From an uncultured Peptococcaceae bacterium (lineage in GTDB: Bacteria; Bacillota; Dehalobacteriia; UBA4068; UBA4997), in NCBI GenBank assembly GCA_947626615.1, contig CANQSW010000058.1, forward strand, positions 1 to 8,490: a stretch of 8,490 nt of DNA. Reading direction: 5' to 3'. How positions within the stretch are numbered: the stretch's first letter is position 1; every line of letters starts with the position of its first letter. Below the pieces are notes generated by a model that made no database searches, was not told where the DNA came from, and saw nothing but the letters and a program-made list of their open reading frames with translations. Shown here piece by piece: positions 1-6,081 of the stretch. A program made the position numbers and the translations under genes.

Positions 1-1
1 G

Positions 2-787
2 CTGCTGCTGGGCTGCTGCGCGGGGCCGGGGTTCGTGGTCGGCTGTCTCGGCGGGCTGCTGCTGGGCTCGGCGCGCCTCGGCGTGCTGCTGTACGCATTA
101 CAGTTGGCGGCCAATCTGCTGGCGGCCGCCTGCCTGCTGCCGTGGCTGCCCAAGGCGGAGGCCGTTCCGTCGGTCGTTCCCGCCCCCGCCTCGGCGGCGG
201 CCGGGCTGCCGCAGGCCAACGGCCTCTGGCTCTGGGGGGCGGGAACGCCGGCCGAGCTGCCGCCGTTTGCGGCGCGCTACGGTTTGAAAGGCGCTATCGT
301 TTGCGGCGTCGATCTCTTGCGGGGGATCGCGCGGGCGGCGGGTATGACCGTTTTGCAGCGACCGGAGTTTACCGGCGGCCCGGTGACGGATTTTGCCGGA
401 AAGGGCCGCCTGGCGGCAGAATATCTGCTCTCCGGCGGGGATTTCGTTTACATACACGTGGAAGCGCCGGACGAAAGCAGCCATCAGGGGAGTTTGGACG
501 AAAAACTGACCGCGATCGAGCGTATCGACGCGGAGACGCTGCCGGGCGTGCTGGAGCCGCTTGAAGAGGCGGGCGAGGATTTCCGCCTGCTGCTGACGCC
601 GGATCACGCGACGCCGCTTGCTACGCGCGACCACGCGCGCGACGCCGTGCCGTTTCTGCTTTTCGACAGCCGGCGGCATCAGCCTGGAGCGGGCGGCGCT
701 TTCAGCGAGGCGCGGGCGGCCGCGGGGCTGGCCGTAGCTGGCGGGCCGGAGCTGCTGCGGCTTTTGCTGGACGTTGATTTTTATTAA
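2..787 (+). CDS. Apparent fusion: YlbJ-like membrane C-terminus joined to C-terminal half of phosphoglycerate mutase ApgM (5' partial)
   Basis: The frame is open to the left edge, so the true start lies outside the window; an internal GTG at 35 is not needed. The first ~45 codons encode a hydrophobic segment with GPGFVVGCLGG and GSARLGVLLY, which resembles the end of the sporulation nucleoside-gate protein YlbJ. A short Ala/Pro/Val-rich linker follows. From about base 203 the protein matches cofactor-independent phosphoglycerate mutase of the archaeal ApgM type (alkaline phosphatase superfamily; interconverts 3- and 2-phosphoglycerate). The visible signatures are ANGLWLWG (about 218-241), KGAIVCGVDLLRGI, the metal-site motif HVEAPDESSH (455-484) and PDHATP with R-x-H and DAVPF (599-652). 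The usual N-terminal ~200 residues of ApgM, with the other metal ligands and the catalytic Ser/Thr, are absent. The product is therefore unlikely to be an active mutase. It could be a deletion fusion, an assembly chimera or a remnant. The ApgM assignment is strong; the YlbJ assignment is moderate. Confidence 0.75.
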   Translation: MLLGCCAGPGFVVGCLGGLLLGSARLGVLLYALQLAANLLAAACLLPWLPKAEAVPSVVPAPASAAAGLPQANGLWLWGAGTPAELPPFAARYGLKGAIVCGVDLLRGIARAAGMTVLQRPEFTGGPVTDFAGKGRLAAEYLLSGGDFVYIHVEAPDESSHQGSLDEKLTAIERIDAETLPGVLEPLEEAGEDFRLLLTPDHATPLATRDHARDAVPFLLFDSRRHQPGAGGAFSEARAAAGLAVAGGPELLRLLLDVDFY

Positions 788-800
788 ATTTTGGCAGATT

Positions 801-806
801 GAGAGA
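801..806 (+). promoter_or_regulatory. Ribosome binding site fixing the azlC start
   Basis: The purine run GAGAGA lies about 8 bases before the ATG at 815. A GTG at 809 in the same frame would sit only 2 bases after it, so 815 is the better start. No separate promoter is evident in the 27-base gap after the preceding ORF, so read-through from upstream is likely. Confidence 0.5.
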
Positions 807-814
807 TTGTGCAG

Positions 815-1537
815 ATGAGTGGAGAAAAGAAAAATTTGTGGCGGCAGGGCCTGCAGGACGGCCTGCCGATCGGGCTGGGTTATTTTTCGGTGGCGTTCAC
901 CTTCGGGCTGGAGGCCGTGGCGCTGGGGCTGCCGCTTTGGGCCCCCGTTTTGATCTCGATGACCAACGTGACCTCGGCCGGGCAGTTTGCCGGGCTTTCG
1001 ATCATCGCGGCGCTGGGCTCTTTGGTGGAGCTGGCGCTGGCGCAGCTGGTCATAAACCTGCGCTATGCGCTGATGAGTCTTTCGCTTTCGCAGAAGCTGG
1101 ACGAGACGGTGCGCCTGCGCGACCGTTTTCTGATCGCCTTCGTGAACACCGACGAGGTTTTTGCGGTGGCGGCCGGGCGGCCGGGCGAGGTGGGCCGCGT
1201 CTATATGTTCGGCCTGATCACTGCGCCTTATATCGGCTGGGCCCTGGGCACGCTCTGCGGCGCCTGCATCGGCGATTTTCTGCCGCCTTCGCTGGCCTCG
1301 GCCCTGGGCATAGCTATATACGGTATGTTTTTGGCGATAATCATACCGCCGGCTAAAAAGAACCGCGCGGTGGTGCTGGCTATCGCCATCGCGGTGGCGC
1401 TTAGCTGCCTGTTCCGCTGGCTGCCGGCTTTGTCCGGCGTGGGCAGCGGCTTCGTCATCATCATCTGCACGCTGGTGGCGGCGGCCGCGGCGGCCGTTAT
1501 CTTCCCGGTGAAGGAGGCGACGGCCGATGCTGACTAA
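815..1537 (+). CDS. azlC: AzlC, large subunit of branched-chain amino acid exporter
   Basis: A 240-residue, highly hydrophobic protein of the AzlC family (PF03591), of normal family length. With AzlD it forms a cytoplasmic-membrane exporter for branched-chain amino acids and analogues; in Bacillus subtilis the pair is linked to 4-azaleucine resistance. Family landmarks are GLPIGLGYFSVAFTFG near residues 16-31, the SAGQFAG motif near 54-60, NLRYALMS near 81-88, and NTDEVFA near 111-117. Several further membrane spans follow, ending in an Ala/Val-rich helix and a short acidic tail. I chose the ATG at 815 over the in-frame GTG at 809 because of the ribosome binding site spacing. Its last 11 bases overlap azlD, which is typical of a translationally coupled pair. 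The family is clear; the exact substrate is not proven by sequence. Confidence 0.93.
   Translation: MSGEKKNLWRQGLQDGLPIGLGYFSVAFTFGLEAVALGLPLWAPVLISMTNVTSAGQFAGLSIIAALGSLVELALAQLVINLRYALMSLSLSQKLDETVRLRDRFLIAFVNTDEVFAVAAGRPGEVGRVYMFGLITAPYIGWALGTLCGACIGDFLPPSLASALGIAIYGMFLAIIIPPAKKNRAVVLAIAIAVALSCLFRWLPALSGVGSGFVIIICTLVAAAAAAVIFPVKEATADAD
1511..1517 (+). promoter_or_regulatory. azlD ribosome binding site inside azlC
   Basis: AAGGAGG, a near-perfect Shine-Dalgarno sequence, lies 9 bases before the azlD ATG at 1527 and inside the azlC coding region. It supports the overlapping start and coupled translation. Confidence 0.85.
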
Positions 1538-1853
1538 CGCGCGTTTATTAGCCTACATCGCGGTGATGGCGGCGGTCACGTATCTGATCCGTATGCTGCC
1601 GCTGGTCTGCTTCCGCAAAAAGATCACCAACGTGTTCGTGCAATCGTTTTTATATTACGTGCCTTACGCCGTGCTGGGCGCGATGACCGTGCCGGCGATA
1701 TTCTATTCCACCAGCTACACGCTTTCCGCCGTGGCGGGGCTGCTGGCGGCCGTGTTCTTCGCTTATAAGGAAAAAAGCCTGCTCTACGTGGCGGTGGCGG
1801 CAAGCGCCGTGGTCTTTGTGGCGGAGCGGCTGATCGAGCTGTTTTTGGTTTGA
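1527..1853 (+). CDS. azlD: AzlD, small subunit of branched-chain amino acid exporter
   Basis: A 108-residue membrane protein of the AzlD family (PF05437), of typical length, with about four hydrophobic spans. The segment TYLIRMLPLVCF near residues 18-29 matches the characteristic family motif (Thr, then Arg-x-Leu-Pro-Leu in the first helix). The YYVPYAVLGAMTVPAIF stretch near 43-59 is the second conserved helix. It pairs with AzlC to form the exporter. The start overlaps the azlC end and has a strong AAGGAGG site 9 bases upstream. A strong hairpin terminator follows 26 bases after the stop, so the transcription unit ends here. Confidence 0.92.
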   Translation: MLTNARLLAYIAVMAAVTYLIRMLPLVCFRKKITNVFVQSFLYYVPYAVLGAMTVPAIFYSTSYTLSAVAGLLAAVFFAYKEKSLLYVAVAASAVVFVAERLIELFLV

Positions 1854-1879
1854 TTTTTTGACATATAAAATTTTTCAGC

Positions 1880-1922
1880 GCTTCTGCGGCTGGCAAAAAC
1901 CGGCGGCAGGAGCACTTTTTTT
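1880..1922 (+). terminator. Rho-independent terminator after azlCD
   Basis: The arms 1880-1893 and 1900-1913 form a 14-bp stem with two G-U pairs and one G-G mismatch, closed by a 6-base CAAAAA loop. Two bases later comes a run of seven T (1916-1922). This is a classic intrinsic terminator and cleanly ends azlCD. Confidence 0.85.
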
Positions 1923-1935
1923 ATACCCTGGCGCG

Positions 1936-1966
1936 GCATAAACCGCCCGTGCAAAATGCCATAATA
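1936..1966 (+). promoter_or_regulatory. Candidate promoter of the 97-aa membrane protein, sigma-G-like
   Basis: GCATA (1936-1940) and CATAATA (1960-1966) match the B. subtilis sigma-G consensus boxes (GHATR and CATNHTA). The spacer is 19 bases, one longer than the usual 17-18. CATAAT alone is also a 5/6 match to a housekeeping -10, but no good TTGACA lies 16-18 bases upstream. The site falls between the azlCD terminator and the next gene, where a promoter is expected. Confidence 0.4.
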
Positions 1967-1976
1967 AAAACGGATC

Positions 1977-1983
1977 GGAGGTG
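1977..1983 (+). promoter_or_regulatory. Ribosome binding site of the 97-aa protein
   Basis: GGAGGTG lies 5 bases before the ATG at 1989. This is a near-perfect Shine-Dalgarno sequence and strongly supports this small ORF being real. Confidence 0.8.
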
Positions 1984-1988
1984 GGAAA

Positions 1989-2282
1989 ATGACCGTAAAC
2001 AAAAGCAGCAGAAATTGGCTGACGACGGCGCTGGTGGTCGGCGCGGGGGCGCTCAGCGCGGCTTCCGTGGCCGGCATGGCCGGCGTTATGAGTATGCAGA
2101 AGGCGAGCCGCCGCCCGGTGCGGCAGGTCGTCGGCAGGCGAAAGAGCGGCGGCATGCAGGGTATGCTGCAAAGCGTCAGCGGCATGAGCGAGGAGTTTGC
2201 CGACGAGTTCTGCGTTATGGCGCATAAAACCGGCAACGCGATGATCCGCTGCGGGCGTTTTATCAATAAAATAGTGCCTTAA
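1989..2282 (+). CDS. Small single-span membrane protein of unknown function
   Basis: I do not recognise this 97-residue protein. It has a short polar N-terminus (MTVNKSSRN) and one hydrophobic helix at about residues 10-34, rich in Ala, Gly and Val. A strongly basic stretch follows near 37-53 (KASRRPVRQVVGRRKS), then Met/Gly-rich and mildly amphipathic sequence containing SEEFADEFC and ending in RCGRFINKIVP. Basic residues after the helix suggest that the C-terminal part is cytoplasmic, although the N-terminal helix could instead be a signal-like segment. Two cysteines lie in the C-terminal third. The gene is a self-contained unit: a terminator before it, a promoter-like region, a strong ribosome binding site, and a GC-rich hairpin after the stop. 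The promoter resembles a forespore promoter, so a sporulation role is possible but is inference only. Confidence 0.7.
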   Translation: MTVNKSSRNWLTTALVVGAGALSAASVAGMAGVMSMQKASRRPVRQVVGRRKSGGMQGMLQSVSGMSEEFADEFCVMAHKTGNAMIRCGRFINKIVP

Positions 2283-2290
2283 AGCGGCTG

Positions 2291-2320
2291 GGGCCCCGCC
2301 CGGGGCCCGCTACTTATTTT
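2291..2320 (+). terminator. GC-rich hairpin, likely terminator after the 97-aa gene
   Basis: GGGCCCC (2291-2297) pairs with GGGGCCC (2302-2308) around a 4-base loop, followed by a T-rich but interrupted tail (TACTTATTTT). The stem is very stable, but the imperfect T tract makes termination likely and not certain. It sits 9 bases after the stop codon. Confidence 0.55.
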
Positions 2321-2326
2321 GGGCGG

Positions 2327-2335
2327 AAAGGGGGG
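2327..2335 (+). promoter_or_regulatory. Ribosome binding site fixing the AI-2E family gene start
   Basis: AAAGGGGGG lies 7 bases before the ATG at 2343. The longer option, a TTG at 2319 within the tail of the preceding hairpin, would place this purine run inside the coding region, so 2343 is preferred. Confidence 0.6.
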
Positions 2336-2342
2336 CGGCGTT

Positions 2343-3401
2343 ATGCGCGCCTTGCGCTGGAAGCGGCTGGCGGCCGGGGCGGCGGTGGCCGCGCTGGCGC
2401 TGGCTCTGCTGTATTTCGGGCGGGTGGCGCTGCTGCCGCTGGCGCTGGCCGCCGTGCTGTGTTATATCCTGCTGCCGGTGGCGCGCCGGCTGGAGAAATG
2501 GCGTCTCCCTGCCGGGCTGGCCGCGGCGGCGGCGCTTTTGGCGTTTTTCGGCGGGGCGTTTCTGCTGGCGCTTTGGGGGCTGCCCCGGCTTTGGCGCGAC
2601 CTTTCGGCTATCGGCGCGCTGGCCCCGGCGGCGACGCTGCTTTTGGCGACGGTGAGCGACGGCTGGCAGCGGCGTTTGGCCCCGGCCTTTGCGCAGGGGA
2701 CGCTGGGGCTGCTGTTTTCCGGCCTGGCGAGCCGGCTTTTCGGCTGGCTGGCGGAGGCGGCGGCGCTTTGGCTGGAAAATAATCTGGAAATGCTGCCGCG
2801 GCTGCTGGGGAGCCTCTCTCTGCTGGTGTTTACGCCCGTCTTCGCGTTTTATCTGCTGCGAGACCGGGCCAAAATGGCCGCGAACCTGCAAGAAGCGCTG
2901 CCGGCGGGGGCGGTGCAGCTGCTGCGCGACCTGAACCTGCTTTTGCAGAGCTTCGTGCGGGGTTATTTTTACGTGGCGGTGGCGGTGGGGCTGCTGTTTG
3001 GCCTGCTGCTCTGGCTTTTTGGGCTGGATTACAGCTTTACGCTGGGGCTTTTGATGCTGTTGGCGGAGCTTATACCGTATCTGGGGCCGTTTCTGGCGTT
3101 TGTCCCGTGCGTGGCGCTGGCGCTGCTGCAAGGGCGGCTGGCGGCGTTCAAGCTGGTGATCATCTGGGCCGTGGTGCAGCAGCTGGAAGGGCTGGTCATC
3201 TCGCCGCACATCATGGCCGGGGCGGTGCGCCTGCACCCGTTTTACGTGATACTGGCGGTTTTGGTCGGCGGTTTCTGGTGGGGCGTGTTCGGCATGATAC
3301 TGGCCGTGCCGCTGGCGGCAGCGATACGCACAGTCTGGCAGGCGCTTTATCGCTGGTGGCGCAACTGCGAGACCATTCGCCCGGAGGAATGGCTGAAATA
3401 A
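2343..3401 (+). CDS. AI-2E/PerM family membrane transporter
   Basis: A 352-residue polytopic membrane protein of the AI-2E transporter family (PF01594), of normal length. The layout is typical: two N-terminal hydrophobic spans (about 10-45), another span (about 57-80), a less hydrophobic linker (about 81-150), then a C-terminal block of spans. Family landmarks are FYLLRDR near 169-175, ELIPYLGPFLAFVP near 242-255, and the segment at 286-323 with ISPHIMAGAVRLHP and GMILAVPLAAA. Characterised relatives carry out autoinducer export or Na+/H+ or other ion efflux, so a substrate cannot be assigned. The sporulation paralogue YtvI is less likely, because the conserved LHP-type motif here is that of the general PerM-like group. 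The gene lies between a hairpin and a separate uvrA-like promoter. Its codons and protein are extremely Ala/Leu-rich, as expected at this GC content. Confidence 0.88.
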   Translation: MRALRWKRLAAGAAVAALALALLYFGRVALLPLALAAVLCYILLPVARRLEKWRLPAGLAAAAALLAFFGGAFLLALWGLPRLWRDLSAIGALAPAATLLLATVSDGWQRRLAPAFAQGTLGLLFSGLASRLFGWLAEAAALWLENNLEMLPRLLGSLSLLVFTPVFAFYLLRDRAKMAANLQEALPAGAVQLLRDLNLLLQSFVRGYFYVAVAVGLLFGLLLWLFGLDYSFTLGLLMLLAELIPYLGPFLAFVPCVALALLQGRLAAFKLVIIWAVVQQLEGLVISPHIMAGAVRLHPFYVILAVLVGGFWWGVFGMILAVPLAAAIRTVWQALYRWWRNCETIRPEEWLK

Positions 3402-3437
3402 ACCGGGCGGGGGAGGTTGTGCGGCGCGGCCGTTATG

Positions 3438-3446
3438 TGTTATGAT
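3438..3446 (+). promoter_or_regulatory. Extended -10 promoter of the uvrA-like gene
   Basis: TGTTATGAT is an extended -10 element (TG-n-TATGAT) placed 57 bases before the ATG. No convincing -35 is visible at the usual distance, which extended -10 promoters can tolerate. The 8-base sequence GCGCGGCC occurs as a direct repeat on both sides (3424-3431 and 3451-3458). The implied transcript start is around 3453. Confidence 0.5.
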
Positions 3447-3460
3447 ATAAGCGCGGCCAA

Positions 3461-3472
3461 GGGCTTCGGCCC
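3461..3472 (+). other. UUCG tetraloop hairpin in the uvrA-like leader
   Basis: GGGC-TTCG-GCCC forms a 4-bp stem closed by the very stable C(UUCG)G tetraloop. It lies just after the predicted transcript start and about 30 bases before the start codon. AATTTT follows after two G bases, so weak attenuation or mRNA 5'-end protection is conceivable. Confidence 0.4.
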
Positions 3473-3502
3473 GGAATTTTCGGCAGGATAGGGTGAGAGA
3501 AC

Positions 3503-6022
3503 ATGACAGAAAAAAAGTCCCCGGCGCAGATCGAGATACGCGGCGGCCGGGTGCATAACCTGAAAAACATCGACGTCGATATCCCGCTGCACCGGATCGT
3601 GGGGATAGCCGGGGTCTCCGGCAGCGGCAAATCCTCGCTGGCGCTGGGCATTTTATATGCGGAGGGCTCCCGGCGTTATCTGGAGGCGCTCTCCACCTAC
3701 ACCAGACGCCGCCTGACGCAGGCGGAAAGGGCGCAGGTGGACGAGGTCTTATACGTGCCGGCGGCGCTGGCGCTGCGGCAGCGGCCCGGCGTGCCGGGTA
3801 TCCGCAGCACGTTCGGCACGGGGACGGAGCTTTTGAACAGCCTGCGGCTGATGTATTCGCGGCTGGCGAGCCACCGCTGCCCCCACGGGCATTATCTGGC
3901 GCCGTCGCTGAACGTGGCGGCCGGGCTGCCGCTGGTCTGCCCGGAATGTGGCGAGAGCTTTTTCCCGCCGGGGGCGGAGGAGCTGGCCTTCAACAGCCAG
4001 GGCGCCTGCAAAAAATGCGACGGCACGGGCATCGTGCGCACGGTGGACGAAGCCACGCTGGTGCCGGACGAATCCCTGACGATAGACGAAGGCGCGGTGG
4101 CCCCGTGGCAGACGCTGATGTGGTCGCTGATGAAGGATATCGCGCGGGAGATGGGCGTTCGGACCGACGTGCCGTTTCGCGAGCTGACGGCCAAAGAGCG
4201 CGACATCGTTTTCCACGGGCCGGCGGTGAAGAAAAACATCATCTACCAGAACAAGACCAGCGGCGCGGCCGGCGACATGGATTTTACGTATTTCAACGCG
4301 ACTTATACGGTGGAAAACGCTCTCTCCCGCGTCAAGGACGAAAAGGGCATGAAGCGCGTGGAGAAGTTTCTTAGGCAGGACGTTTGCCCGGACTGCGGCG
4401 GCACGAGGCTCTCCGACGCGGCGCGGGCCCCGAAGCTGCGGGGCATCTCGCTGGCGGAGGCCTGCCAGATGACGCTGGCGGAGCTGATCGAATGGGTGGC
4501 GGGCGTGCCGGCCTCGCTGCCGGAGGCCATGCGCCCGATGGCGGCGAGCATTTGCGAGTCTTTTCAGGACGCGGCCAAAAGGCTGGTGGATCTGGGGCTA
4601 TCCTATCTGACGCTGGATCGCGCGGCCTCGACGCTTTCCACCGGGGAGCGCCAGCGGATGCAGCTGGCCCGCGCCGTCCGCAACCGCACGACGGGCGTTT
4701 TGTACGTTTTGGACGAGCCATCTATCGGGCTGCACCCGGCAAATCTGACTGGGCTGGCCGGCGTGATGCACGATCTGGTGGCGGACGGCAACACGGTGAT
4801 ATTGGTGGACCACGATACGCACGTGCTGGCCGAGGCGGATCATCTGATCGAGCTGGGGCCGGAGGCGGGCGCGGGCGGCGGCAATATCATCGCGCAGGGG
4901 ACACTGGAGCAGATAATGGGCGACCCGAACTCCAAGATCGGCGGTTTTCTGGCCGGGCGGAGCAGGATCGAGACGTGGCGGCGCGTGCCGCCTAAGGAGA
5001 TGTTCGCGCTGGGGCGTATACATCTGGCCACCGGGGCGATACATACGGTGAAGCCGCTGACGGCGGACTTCCCCAAAGGCCGCCTGATCGCCGTGACGGG
5101 CGTTTCCGGCAGCGGCAAAACGACGCTTATTCTGGAGAGCCTCGTTCCCGCGCTGACGGCGGCCATACGCGGCGGGCAGCTGCCGCCGCATATAAAGGAG
5201 ATCGACGCGCCGGGCATCGCGCAGGTGAAGCTGATCGACGCGACGCCGATTGGCGTGAACGTGCGCTCCACCGTGGCCACTTACGCTGACGTGCACGACG
5301 AGCTGCGCAAGGTGTTCGCCAAAACGGCGGACGCGAAGGCCAGAGGCTGCAAGGCGGGCGATTTTTCCTATAACACGGGGCGGCTGCGCTGCCCCACCTG
5401 CGACGGCACGGGCCGGATAGAGCTGGACGTGCAGTTTCTGCCGGACGTGGAGATACCCTGCCCGGATTGCGGCGGCTCGCGCTACGCGAAGGAGGTGGGG
5501 CTGATCCGCCGCGTGCCGAAGGGCGGCGGCTCGGGCGTTACGCTGCCGGAGCTTATGGCGATGAGCGTGGACGAGGCGATGGCCGTCTGCGCCGATCTGC
5601 CCGTGGTCTCGCGGCGGCTGGGCGTTTTGCATGAGCTGGGGCTGGGCTATCTGACGCTGGGCGAGGAAACGCCGAGCTTATCCGGCGGCGAGGCGCAGCG
5701 GCTGAAGCTGGCGAGCGAGCTGGGGCGCGGCCAGGCCGACGCGGTGTTCGTGTTCGACGAGCCGACCATTGGCCTGCACCCGCTGGACGTGGCGACGCTG
5801 CTCGGCGTGTTCGGGCGGCTGATCGAAAACGGCGCTACCGTCGTCGTTATCGAGCACGATCTGGACGTGATCAAAAACGCCGATTATATCATCGACATGG
5901 GGCCGGACGGCGGGCTTGCCGGCGGCGAGATCGTGGCGGCCGGCACGCCGGAGGATATCTGCCGGGCCGCCGGCAGCCAGACGGGCGTTTATCTGAAGCG
6001 CTATATCGAAAGCGGCAGATAG
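3503..6022 (+). CDS. uvrA: UvrA paralogue lacking the UvrB-binding domain (UvrA2-like)
   Basis: An 839-residue tandem ABC ATPase of the UvrA family; canonical UvrA has about 940 residues. The first module has Walker A GVSGSGKS (37-44), signature LSTGERQR (378-385) and Walker B LYVLDEPSIGLHP (400-412). The second has Walker A GVSGSGKT (533-540), signature LSGGEAQR (726-733) and Walker B VFVFDEPTIGLHP (748-760), then the EHD switch (784-786). Two zinc modules are intact: C146/C149/C169/C172 and C630/C633/C653/C656. After RCPHGH (125-130) the chain reaches the first zinc module within 20 residues, so the ~110-residue UvrB-binding domain is missing. This is the mark of UvrA2-type proteins, which bind damaged or ligand-bound DNA and in some antibiotic producers give self-resistance. 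Thr replaces the first Gly of the first signature motif. Start: ATG at 3503 after AGGGTGAG. A full-length UvrA for excision repair probably exists elsewhere in the genome (inference). Confidence 0.93.
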   Translation: MTEKKSPAQIEIRGGRVHNLKNIDVDIPLHRIVGIAGVSGSGKSSLALGILYAEGSRRYLEALSTYTRRRLTQAERAQVDEVLYVPAALALRQRPGVPGIRSTFGTGTELLNSLRLMYSRLASHRCPHGHYLAPSLNVAAGLPLVCPECGESFFPPGAEELAFNSQGACKKCDGTGIVRTVDEATLVPDESLTIDEGAVAPWQTLMWSLMKDIAREMGVRTDVPFRELTAKERDIVFHGPAVKKNIIYQNKTSGAAGDMDFTYFNATYTVENALSRVKDEKGMKRVEKFLRQDVCPDCGGTRLSDAARAPKLRGISLAEACQMTLAELIEWVAGVPASLPEAMRPMAASICESFQDAAKRLVDLGLSYLTLDRAASTLSTGERQRMQLARAVRNRTTGVLYVLDEPSIGLHPANLTGLAGVMHDLVADGNTVILVDHDTHVLAEADHLIELGPEAGAGGGNIIAQGTLEQIMGDPNSKIGGFLAGRSRIETWRRVPPKEMFALGRIHLATGAIHTVKPLTADFPKGRLIAVTGVSGSGKTTLILESLVPALTAAIRGGQLPPHIKEIDAPGIAQVKLIDATPIGVNVRSTVATYADVHDELRKVFAKTADAKARGCKAGDFSYNTGRLRCPTCDGTGRIELDVQFLPDVEIPCPDCGGSRYAKEVGLIRRVPKGGGSGVTLPELMAMSVDEAMAVCADLPVVSRRLGVLHELGLGYLTLGEETPSLSGGEAQRLKLASELGRGQADAVFVFDEPTIGLHPLDVATLLGVFGRLIENGATVVVIEHDLDVIKNADYIIDMGPDGGLAGGEIVAAGTPEDICRAAGSQTGVYLKRYIESGR

Positions 6023-6027
6023 CGGCA

Positions 6028-6069
6028 AAAAAGAGAGATACTCAAAAGTATGGGTATCTCTCTTTTTTT
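6028..6069. terminator. Bidirectional Rho-independent terminator between convergent genes
   Basis: Arms 6028-6041 and 6054-6067 form a perfect 14-bp stem with a 12-base loop. The right arm ends in a run of seven T (6063-6069) and the left arm begins with six A (6027-6032), so a U tract exists for transcripts from either strand. It lies 5 bases after the uvrA-like stop and 12 bases past the end of the minus-strand stalk-protein gene. Confidence 0.9.
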
Positions 6070-6081
6070 GTTTGGCGGGTG

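Noticed and set aside
1858..1871. TTGACA followed at once by TATAAAAT after azlD
   Set aside because: The two boxes are adjacent, not 16-18 bases apart, and no -10 lies 17 bases after TTGACA. The azlCD terminator follows directly, so it is unlikely to be a working promoter.
2310..3236. 308-codon minus-strand open frame opposite the AI-2E family gene
   Set aside because: Extreme Gln/Arg/Pro composition is the complement of Leu/Ala-rich codons on the plus strand; no ribosome binding site or known domain.
2343..3401. Assigning the AI-2E family gene as sporulation protein YtvI
   Set aside because: The C-terminal ISPHIM and LHP motifs fit the general PerM-like group better than the YtvI type, and no sporulation promoter is seen upstream.
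4598..5632. 344-codon minus-strand open frame opposite the uvrA-like gene
   Set aside because: It is the antisense of a clearly conserved ABC ATPase gene. The translation is rich in Arg, His and Gln with no domain pattern, as expected for a shadow frame in GC-rich DNA.
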